Shown piece after piece: positions 59,197 through 64,000 of a stretch of 64,000 nt of DNA. Below the pieces are notes generated by a model, which was not told the origin of the DNA, searched no databases, and was given only the letters and a program-made list of their open reading frames with translations. The position numbers and the translations under genes are program-made. Within the stretch, counting starts at the first letter, position 1. Every line of letters begins with the position of its first letter. Source of the DNA: an uncultured Bacteroidia bacterium (GTDB lineage Bacteria > Bacteroidota > Bacteroidia > Bacteroidales > F082); NCBI GenBank assembly GCA_902769875.1, contig CACXQV010000022.1:24159-88158 (forward strand), written 5' to 3'.

Positions 59197-59267
59197 ATTT
59201 TGTGGCATTGTTGTGACCACAATTGAAAAATTGTGTTCTTGTTTCTTCAAAAACCAGATGAAATGTA

Positions 59268-59275
59268 TATTTTTG
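59268..59275 (+). promoter_or_regulatory. -7 box TATTTTTG for the toxin-antitoxin pair at 59296
   Basis: The box lies 20 bp before the antitoxin ATG. Confidence 0.6.
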
Positions 59276-59295
59276 CAGCATAAAATGTTTGAGAG

Positions 59296-59436
59296 ATGGA
59301 AGATGTCTTGACAAAAAAAAGAAAAAGCCAATTGCATTTGAAATCCGAAGAGTTTGAACTTACTCCTCCTGAGAGGCTTCATACTGTTCAAGAATTTATG
59401 ACCAAATTGGAACAGGCAGTTCTTGAAAGATTATGA
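59296..59436 (+). CDS. Small antitoxin (46 residues)
   Basis: This short frame begins MEDVLTKKRKSQLHLKSEEF and ends in a helix (VQEFMTKLEQAVLERL). Its TGA overlaps the toxin start as ATGA (59433-59436), and a promoter box precedes it. No named family is recognised. Layout and size parallel the pair at 54325. Confidence 0.7.
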   Translation: MEDVLTKKRKSQLHLKSEEFELTPPERLHTVQEFMTKLEQAVLERL

Positions 59437-59741
59437 AGGAATATAAAGTCAAGATTCACGATACTGCGTTTGCCGACATAGATGATATTGCGGATTTCAT
59501 CGTTAAAGTCAGCACCCCAGAACACACTCTTGAATTTACAAAACGTTTGGGTGCAGAGATAATGTCATTAAGTTACCTCGCTGATGTAATCCCGGAAAGT
59601 CATTGGTTGTCGGTGCGGAGATACCATCCACACGCCAAACAAATGAGGACGCACAACAAAAAATTAACCATTATCTTTCATATTGAGAATGATACGGTAA
59701 TTGTTGATAGAATTGTCGCTTCGTCAACAATTGGGTCATAA
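59433..59741 (+). CDS. ParE/RelE-family toxin
   Basis: This 102-residue protein has the ParE-type order: YKVKIHDTAFADIDDIADFI (helix pair), LGAEIMSLSYLADVIPESHW, then RYHPHAKQMRTHNKKLTIIF and the last strand DTVIVDRIVASS. The core Arg and His residues of RelE/ParE strands are plausible but not decisive for target choice. Its end lies 16 bp before the PHP phosphatase start, so the two may be co-transcribed. Confidence 0.78.
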   Translation: MKEYKVKIHDTAFADIDDIADFIVKVSTPEHTLEFTKRLGAEIMSLSYLADVIPESHWLSVRRYHPHAKQMRTHNKKLTIIFHIENDTVIVDRIVASSTIGS

Positions 59742-59757
59742 CCATTCAATTTTTGAT

Positions 59758-60606
59758 ATGCAAAACTTCAATCTACATACCCATAGCATTTATTCCGACG
59801 GCAAATCGCAGCCTCGCGAAATCGTGGAAGAGGCTGTCCGTCAGGGCTTGACGACATTGGGCTTTTCCGAGCATAGCCCTTTGCCTTTCGACAACAATTT
59901 CTCAGTAAAGGAGGCCGATATGCCCAAATATGTAGCCGAAATTGCCCAACTGAAAGCGGAATTCAAAGGCAAAATCAACATTTATTGCGGTTTGGAGGCC
60001 GATTACCTCACGGGCGTTTCCGAGCCTTTCGCCGTGACCAAAGAAAAGTATCACCTTGATTATCTGATTGGTGGCGTGCATTTGGTCGGCCAGTCGGCCA
60101 ATCCAGACGAAATCTGGTTCATCGACGGACCGAAATGGGAAGTTTACGACGAAGGCCTGCAAAAGTTCTTCGATGGCGACATCCGTCGCGCCGTGCGCCG
60201 ATTTTTCGAGCAGTCGAATGAAATGATTGAAAACGAGCCGTTTGACATCATCGCCCACTTCGACAAAATCAAGATGCACAACCGTGACCGCTATTTCCAC
60301 GAGGACGAGCCTTGGTATCGCAAGTTAGCTTTAGAAACCCTCGACCTCATTCGCGAGAAAGGCTTGATAATGGAAATCAACACGCGCGGCATCTACAAGA
60401 AACGCTATAACGGCTTCTATCCTTCGCCTTGGCTGATGGAGGAGGCCTGCAAGATGGGCGTCCCCGCCATCATCTCCGCCGACGCGCACCATTTCAGCGA
60501 AATCACCCTCGAATTTTCCGCCGCCGAGGAAGCCTTGAAGAAAGCGGGGTATCGCAGTGTGGTGAATTTCAAGGATGGACGATGGGTTGAGGTGGCGATT
60601 TCGTGA
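59758..60606 (+). CDS. PHP-domain histidinol-phosphatase-like protein
   Basis: This 282-residue metal-dependent phosphoesterase of the PHP family has the expected motifs in order: HTHSIYSDG (motif I), GFSEHSP (motif II), GLEADY (acidic metal ligand), IAHFDKIK (motif III) and SADAHH (motif IV). HisJ-type members dephosphorylate histidinol phosphate in histidine synthesis; other PHP proteins act on other phosphoesters, and no his genes are nearby. The start at 59758 (MQNFNLHTHS) puts motif I at the N-terminus as usual. A diverged copy of its last 15 codons lies at 62085-62132. Confidence 0.88.
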   Translation: MQNFNLHTHSIYSDGKSQPREIVEEAVRQGLTTLGFSEHSPLPFDNNFSVKEADMPKYVAEIAQLKAEFKGKINIYCGLEADYLTGVSEPFAVTKEKYHLDYLIGGVHLVGQSANPDEIWFIDGPKWEVYDEGLQKFFDGDIRRAVRRFFEQSNEMIENEPFDIIAHFDKIKMHNRDRYFHEDEPWYRKLALETLDLIREKGLIMEINTRGIYKKRYNGFYPSPWLMEEACKMGVPAIISADAHHFSEITLEFSAAEEALKKAGYRSVVNFKDGRWVEVAIS

Positions 60607-60645
60607 AATATTGCTGTGAAGACGATTGGTTTTCGGGATTTTTGC

Positions 60646-60653
60646 TATTTTTG
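60646..60653 (+). promoter_or_regulatory. -7 box TATTTTTG for the HicB-like gene
   Basis: The box lies 25 bp before the ATG at 60679. Confidence 0.55.
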
Positions 60654-60678
60654 CGGATGGAAATAACGAAGCAAAGTT

Positions 60679-60876
60679 ATGAATAGGACATACAAAATCA
60701 ACTTAAGGAAAGAGGAGGAAGGAGGATATACGGTGTTTGTGCCTTCGTTGCCGGGTTGCATCACATACGGGGAAACCGTCGATGAAGCCATAGATATGGC
60801 CAAGGAAGCCATTGAACTTTATATAGAGGAATTGCAAGATAGGGGTGAATACGTTCTTGAAACAGGCTGGAATTGA
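60679..60876 (+). CDS. HicB-like antitoxin without HicA
   Basis: This 65-residue protein matches the HicB partial RNase H-like fold: INLRKEEEGGYTVFVPSLPG, then CITYGETVDEAIDMAKEAIE and a short helix (LYIEELQDRGE). HicB proteins bind and block the HicA RNA-cutting toxin. No HicA-like frame (about 60 residues, dsRBD-like, Gly-x-His) lies up- or downstream. It may act alone as an orphan antitoxin, or the toxin was lost. The 190 bp that follow (60877-61067) are A/T-rich, and I see no gene there. Confidence 0.8.
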   Translation: MNRTYKINLRKEEEGGYTVFVPSLPGCITYGETVDEAIDMAKEAIELYIEELQDRGEYVLETGWN

Positions 60877-61073
60877 ATAACACCTTTTGTTTAGACCATA
60901 ATATTTGAATTCAATAAGTGGAAATCATAATATACAAAACAAACAGCACATATATCAAAGAACAACTAAAACAGACACATAATCATTTAGAATAGCATTT
61001 CAAAAACGAATTCTTAGCCCTAAATTTCCACATAGTCTCGTTAGAGACGGCTCAACAAGAAAACGTTATGAAA

Positions 61074-61159
61074 CGCCATTATTTGGCGTGGAATAACTTG
61101 AAGTTGAGCGGGCGTGGAAACCCTAGGGCTGACAAGTTGATCAAATTCCACGCTTTTTT
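61074..61159 (+). ncRNA. Possible structured leader or attenuator before the HTH gene
   Basis: GCGTGGAAT (61086-61094) pairs with ATTCCACGC (61145-61153), and inside it AACTTG (61095-61100) pairs with CAAGTT (61133-61138). Six T residues then run directly into the ATG at 61160. A competing hairpin CGCCA...TGGCG (61074-61088) overlaps the left arm. The strong outer stem plus T-run looks like an intrinsic terminator, and no ribosome-binding site is free. Confidence 0.5.
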
Positions 61160-61369
61160 ATGCACATCGGGCAACATATCAAAGAGGTCATGCGACAGCA
61201 AGGTGTTACGGCCACAAAGTTGGCTGAGGACATTTGTTGTGCTCGCCCGCATATCCATAGGATTTTCCGTAAGGAGAATATGGATATTGCCCTGCTTGAG
61301 CGTATTTCCAAGGCATTGAATTATGACTTCTTCCGCGACCTTTCCGAAGAGTTTCAAGGGAAAGTGTAA
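61160..61369 (+). CDS. Small XRE-type helix-turn-helix regulator
   Basis: This 69-residue protein is a single HTH_3 domain: IGQHIKEVMRQQGVTATKLA (helices 1-2), EDICCARPHIHRIFRKENMD (recognition helix) and IALLERISKALNYDFFRDLS. The start at 61160 gives the usual N-terminus. A terminator-like hairpin ends one base before the ATG, so expression may depend on read-through or refolding of that leader. It lies in the small accessory segment between the PHP gene and its displaced 3' end. Confidence 0.82.
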   Translation: MHIGQHIKEVMRQQGVTATKLAEDICCARPHIHRIFRKENMDIALLERISKALNYDFFRDLSEEFQGKV

Positions 61370-61432
61370 CCAATGAGGTTACTGTAACTGAATTGGTTAC
61401 TTGGAAAAATGCTTTGAAACAAATGGAGATAG

Positions 61433-61440
61433 TATTTTTG
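61433..61440 (+). promoter_or_regulatory. -7 box TATTTTTG for the lipocalin-like lipoprotein gene
   Basis: The box lies 24 bp before the ATG at 61465. Upstream at about 61376-61402 are GGTTAC/GTAAC pieces that could serve as a regulator site. Confidence 0.5.
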
Positions 61441-61464
61441 CTTTCAATTATAAACAAAGAAAAA

Positions 61465-61923
61465 ATGAAGAAAACAGTAAAAATCTTTGCCTTAGTGCTA
61501 TTGGTAGTAACAACAATGGTATCTTGCACTAAAAACAATGGAAATAAAAATGCTAACTTGATTGTTGGCAAATGGAAATGTGTGAGTTATAATGTGAATT
61601 ATACCGATTATTTTGATTCCGATTATTTTAAATGGACAAAAGTTGGTGATTTTTGGAACTTTTCAAAAGATGGAACACTGAATTTTGTGGCGTATGGAGC
61701 TCCAAAACATATTGAAGGACAACATATGCCAATTGTTGAGATACCCGTTTCGACAAATTACAATATTTCTGAAAAATGGCTCACTTTTTCTTGTGTTTAT
61801 TGCGGCAATTATTTGGGGGGGGATTCTTTTCCATTTGAAATTATGGAGATTTCAAAAGACAAACTAATTATAGAGTTGGATAGAATGTGTCATTTCCATA
61901 TTGAATTTGAGAAAGAAGACTAA
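61465..61923 (+). CDS. Lipocalin-like lipoprotein
   Basis: This 152-residue lipoprotein has the lipobox TTMVSCTK. IVGKWKCVSYNVNY is the typical opening strand of small lipocalin-like domains (W in GxW), and the end alternates strands (FEIMEISKDKLIIELDRM). It is probably periplasmic or surface; the ligand is unknown. The start at 61465 begins the signal peptide. Base composition is A/T-richer than in the housekeeping genes, as expected for recently gained DNA. Confidence 0.7.
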   Translation: MKKTVKIFALVLLVVTTMVSCTKNNGNKNANLIVGKWKCVSYNVNYTDYFDSDYFKWTKVGDFWNFSKDGTLNFVAYGAPKHIEGQHMPIVEIPVSTNYNISEKWLTFSCVYCGNYLGGDSFPFEIMEISKDKLIIELDRMCHFHIEFEKED

Positions 61924-61942
61924 AGTATCATCTTATGACAAC

Positions 61943-61980
61943 AAAAACACTCTCGTCTAACCATTGGCGAGAGTGTTTTT
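61943..61980 (+). terminator. Intrinsic terminator after the lipoprotein gene
   Basis: Arms AAAAACACTCTCG (61943-61955) and CGAGAGTGTTTTT (61968-61980) pair perfectly over 13 bp, and T residues follow. Confidence 0.85.
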
Positions 61981-61988
61981 TTGTCCTT

Positions 61989-62060
61989 TTGTGAAAAATA
62001 TGCATCTTTACCCTAAAAAAGTGCCGAAAAATATGCATTATTTTTGCATATTTTTCACAA
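61989..62060. repeat. Third dyad-repeat site (AAAATATGCA type)
   Basis: TTGTGAAAAATATGCA (61989-62004) and its exact complement (62045-62060) flank another direct copy of GAAAAATATGCAT (62026-62038), which itself pairs with the right arm. The two direct copies are 33 bp apart. The layout resembles the dyad arrays upstream of the two AAA ATPase genes, but no ATPase is next to it. Confidence 0.7.
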
Positions 62061-62084
62061 CTTCAAGTAATACACTATATTAAA

Positions 62085-62132
62085 AGTGCTGTGAATTTCA
62101 AGAACGGGCAATGTGTTGAGGTGGCGATTTGA
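62085..62132 (+). pseudogene. Displaced second copy of the PHP phosphatase 3' end
   Basis: The 45 bp from 62085 match 60556-60600 at 38 positions by my count and read SAVNFKNGQCVEVAI, then stop; the intact gene reads SVVNFKDGRWVEVAIS. The two copies enclose the HicB, HTH and lipocalin genes. No upstream part of the gene is present. Confidence 0.85.
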
Positions 62133-62173
62133 TGAAAAATTCAATGATAATTCCTTTTTTTGAAGTTTTTTGC

Positions 62174-62181
62174 TATTTTTG
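62174..62181 (+). promoter_or_regulatory. -7 box TATTTTTG for the DUF3791/DUF3990 operon
   Basis: The box lies 18 bp before the ATG at 62200. Confidence 0.55.
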
Positions 62182-62199
62182 CCACGGAATTAGTGTCTT

Positions 62200-62421
62200 A
62201 TGTCAAAACGAACATTGGATATTATCGAGTACACGATTGCTTTGGTGAACGAGTTTGCCAAGCGTTTCGGCCTTTCCGAGGCAGATTCTTTCAGGTATAT
62301 TGACCGCTACGATGGAATGAAACTTATAGAGCAATGCTATGGAGTTATGCACACGCTTTCGTTTGCCGACAGTGTTGATGGTATGGCCTCATATTGCAGA
62401 AGACACGGAGGGTCGCTATAA
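62200..62421 (+). CDS. DUF3791-like protein, first copy
   Basis: This 73-residue helical protein reads IIEYTIALVNEFAKRFGLSE, then ADSFRYIDRYDGMKLIEQCY. DUF3791 proteins are small partners of DUF3990 proteins, probably antitoxin-like. Its stop overlaps the next start (TAATG at 62419-62423), so translation is coupled. Confidence 0.7.
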   Translation: MSKRTLDIIEYTIALVNEFAKRFGLSEADSFRYIDRYDGMKLIEQCYGVMHTLSFADSVDGMASYCRRHGGSL

Positions 62422-62888
62422 TGCTTCTTCATCACGGCTCAAATATAATGATTGAGGAGATTGACCTTGCCAAATCCCGTCCAAATAAGGATTTTGGGAA
62501 GGCTTTCTATCTTTCGGCGGACGAAGAACAAGCCCGAGAAATGGCCAAGTTCAAAGTGCTGACAGGTGGAGGAGATGTTTGTGTCTCCGTTTTCGAGTTT
62601 GACGAGCAAGATTTGGATATGTTGAAAATCAAACGCTTCGAGAACTATACCGAAGAATGGGCAGAATTTGTTTACAATAATCGCGACGAGAAGCAGGATT
62701 TCCAGCACGATTTTGATTTGGTCTATGGACCGATTGCCAATGATACAGTTGGTGTTCAGATTCGTGACTTGAGGGAAAGGAAGATTTCTTTTGATGCGTT
62801 CCTCAAAAACCTTGAATATTATAAAGGTATCACTTTCCAATATGCTTTTTGCACACCTTTGGCCATCTCAAAACTGAAGAAAGTATGA
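62421..62888 (+). CDS. DUF3990-like protein (ADP-ribosyltransferase-fold candidate toxin)
   Basis: This 155-residue protein starts MLLHHGSNIMIEEIDLAKSR and continues with NKDFGKAFYLSADEEQAREM, which matches the DUF3990 N-terminal pattern (H-G-S, D-F-G-x-G/A-F-Y). That pattern corresponds to the NAD-binding strands of ADP-ribosyltransferase folds. VYGPIANDTVGVQIRDL and QYAFCTPLAISKLKK complete the family. It sits between two DUF3791-type genes with overlapping start and stop codons. Most likely it is a toxin or effector held by one or both partners; the target is unknown. Confidence 0.75.
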   Translation: MLLHHGSNIMIEEIDLAKSRPNKDFGKAFYLSADEEQAREMAKFKVLTGGGDVCVSVFEFDEQDLDMLKIKRFENYTEEWAEFVYNNRDEKQDFQHDFDLVYGPIANDTVGVQIRDLRERKISFDAFLKNLEYYKGITFQYAFCTPLAISKLKKV

Positions 62889-63115
62889 ATGTAACGCCAG
62901 CCGAATTCCGATATTTGAAAGAAACCCTATCGAAAGATTTAATAGCGATGCTGATGGAGCGCAAGGGTATGAGTATGGACGAAGCCTTCAGATGCTACTA
63001 TGAATCAACGACTTTCCAAAAGATAGCCAATCCAGAAACGGGATTGTTCTTCCAAAGTCCTGGTTATGTGTATTCGTATTTGGAAGAAGAGTTTAAACTA
63101 AATAAAAAATCATAA
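62885..63115 (+). CDS. DUF3791-like protein, second copy
   Basis: This 76-residue protein reads TPAEFRYLKETLSKDLIAML, then ERKGMSMDEAFRCYYES and SPGYVYSYLEEEF. The layout resembles the first DUF3791-like gene in helix placement. It begins within the stop codon of the DUF3990-like gene (ATGA overlap at 62885-62888) and ends 1 bp before the S8 protease start. Confidence 0.65.
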   Translation: MNVTPAEFRYLKETLSKDLIAMLMERKGMSMDEAFRCYYESTTFQKIANPETGLFFQSPGYVYSYLEEEFKLNKKS

Positions 63116-64000
63116 ATGAAACCATCAATCATCAAATCAACAATCGTTTTGGCGATGGCGTTGCTGCCTTTGTTTTCTTTGGGGCAAGAACGAATCAACA
63201 AGACCGAAAACGAGACTTTCGTGGAAAACGAATTCATCATTTGGTTGGAGCAAGGCGTGGATGCCGCTACTTTTTCCGCCAACTCAAATGTGGGGATTTT
63301 GCCCAAAAGAATGTTGTCCAAAAGGCTGAATATCTGGCTTTTCGAAATCACTGACAAGGCTGAATCACGAGAAGTGAAGATGGAGCGGCTTTGGAAAGAT
63401 CCCAATGTCCGTGTCATCCAAAACAACCATACGAACATCACGCTACGCGAGGCGATTCCCGACGACCCCTATTTCGGCCAACAATGGGCACCGGCCATTA
63501 TGAGCCTGCCGCAGGCTTGGGAAGAGTTCACCACGGGCGGTGTCACGGCGACAGGCGACACCATCGTGGTGGCCGTCATCGACGGCGGTGCCGATTGGGG
63601 CCACGAAGACCTGAATTGCTGGATAAACACCCGCGAAATCCCCAACAACGGCATCGATGACGACGGCAACGGTTATGTGGATGACTATCGTGGCTGGAAT
63701 GCCTACAACCACAATGGAAATGTCGGCGCCAACCATCACGGCACCCATGTTTCAGGCATCATCGGAGCGGTTGGCGACAATGGAAAGGGCGTTTGTGGCG
63801 TGAACTGGAACGTGAAGGTCCTGTCCATTTGCGGGAGTTCGAGCAACGAATCCATCGTGGTGGAGGCCTATTCCTACGCTTTGGAAATGCGTGCCCGCTA
63901 CAATGAAACCAACGGCGAGGAAGGCGCTTTCATCGTGGCCACCAATTCATCCTTTGGCGTCGATTACGGCAATCCCGATGATTATCCCATCTGGTGCTCG
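63116..64000 (+). CDS. S8-family (subtilisin-like) secreted serine protease, 3' end outside the window
   Basis: This open frame of 295 codons has no stop before the window edge. A signal peptide (STIVLAMALLPLFSLGQ) is followed by a propeptide-like region (NEFIIWLEQGVDAATFSANS), then the S8 catalytic domain with the Asp motif VVAVIDGGADWGHEDL and the His motif HHGTHVSGIIG. The Ser motif (GTSxA) must lie beyond the window. Bacteroidota members often carry a T9SS sorting domain at the end, which cannot be checked here. It starts 1 bp after the second DUF3791-like gene, though a functional link is unlikely. Confidence 0.9.
   Translation, partial: MKPSIIKSTIVLAMALLPLFSLGQERINKTENETFVENEFIIWLEQGVDAATFSANSNVGILPKRMLSKRLNIWLFEITDKAESREVKMERLWKDPNVRVIQNNHTNITLREAIPDDPYFGQQWAPAIMSLPQAWEEFTTGGVTATGDTIVVAVIDGGADWGHEDLNCWINTREIPNNGIDDDGNGYVDDYRGWNAYNHNGNVGANHHGTHVSGIIGAVGDNGKGVCGVNWNVKVLSICGSSSNESIVVEAYSYALEMRARYNETNGEEGAFIVATNSSFGVDYGNPDDYPIWCS

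Noticed and set aside
61068-61319. 83-codon plus-strand frame overlapping the HTH gene
   Set aside because: It covers the structured leader and runs out of frame through the HTH gene; the HTH product is a clear family match. A short leader peptide cannot be excluded.
60607-62199. Search for an integrase or transposase in the duplicated-end segments
   Set aside because: No recombinase-like frame of any size is present here or at 2459-3371, so mobility is inferred only from the displaced gene ends.

Overview
The window looks like chromosome from an anaerobic, probably gut-associated member of Bacteroidales (Bacteroidota). The evidence is the recurrent -7 box of the form TAnnTTTG ahead of genes, several secreted proteins with type IX secretion (T9SS) C-terminal sorting domains, families typical of the phylum (DUF4476, DUF4468, GIN/DUF2807, GYDIA-type GHMP kinase, OstA-like protein, S46 dipeptidyl-peptidase), and a maturase (HydG) for [FeFe]-hydrogenase. 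Housekeeping genes (rlmH, ribF, asd, gpmA, mntP, two U32-family genes, a MazG-like pyrophosphohydrolase, two mevalonate-pathway genes) alternate with secreted proteins, toxin-antitoxin modules and many palindromic repeats.

Layout. 1-6.4 kb: guanine deaminase, a broken hydrogenase-regulator gene, hydG, a DUF4476 protein followed by a second displaced copy of the hydG 3' end, an rRNA methyltransferase and an AAA ATPase with dyad repeats in its promoter. 6.5-9.3 kb: an S46 peptidase gene broken by a 19-bp tandem duplication, and a lipoprotein. 9.4-22.8 kb: a CotH/T9SS protein and an apparent polysaccharide-tailoring locus: a GH16-like membrane-anchored enzyme, four AlgJ/AlgX-like SGNH proteins and two MBOAT O-acyltransferases. 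22.8-30 kb: a U32 (RlhA-like) gene carrying in-frame palindromic insertions, lipoproteins, T9SS substrates (one with a frameshifted sorting domain) and a TPR regulator. 30-38 kb: mevalonate genes around a YafQ toxin-antitoxin pair, rlmH, ribF, and a ParE toxin gene that runs in frame into asd. 38-44 kb: an OprP-like porin, a lamin-tail lipoprotein, a CYTH-like protein, a CYTH triphosphatase and a DASS transporter, which may together handle phosphate compounds. 44-52 kb: a second AAA ATPase with four 32-bp dyad repeats, a large secreted protein, a repeat array, a small protein with a possible C-terminal anchor, and two paralogous lipoproteins. 52-64 kb: mazG-like, ostA-like, two small toxin-antitoxin pairs, gpmA, an outer-membrane beta-barrel, mntP, a tRNA-Pro with a damaged acceptor arm, U32, a PHP phosphatase, a small accessory island, a DUF3791/DUF3990 module and the start of an S8 protease.

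The most unusual pattern is that two genes (hydG and the PHP phosphatase gene) each have a diverged copy of their own 3' end lying downstream, with accessory DNA between the intact gene and the remnant. This resembles insertion of DNA at a gene 3' end with replacement of that end, and no integrase is visible in either segment. The second theme is dyad-repeat arrays directly upstream of both AAA ATPase genes, with a third similar array near the PHP remnant. The third is palindromic repeats that have entered coding sequences in frame (U32, GHMP kinase, asd).

Several genes are broken (hydrogenase regulator, S46 peptidase, one T9SS protein, tRNA-Pro). From this sequence alone, assembly error cannot be told apart from real decay. 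All functions are assigned by reading motifs and recalling families; no database search was run.
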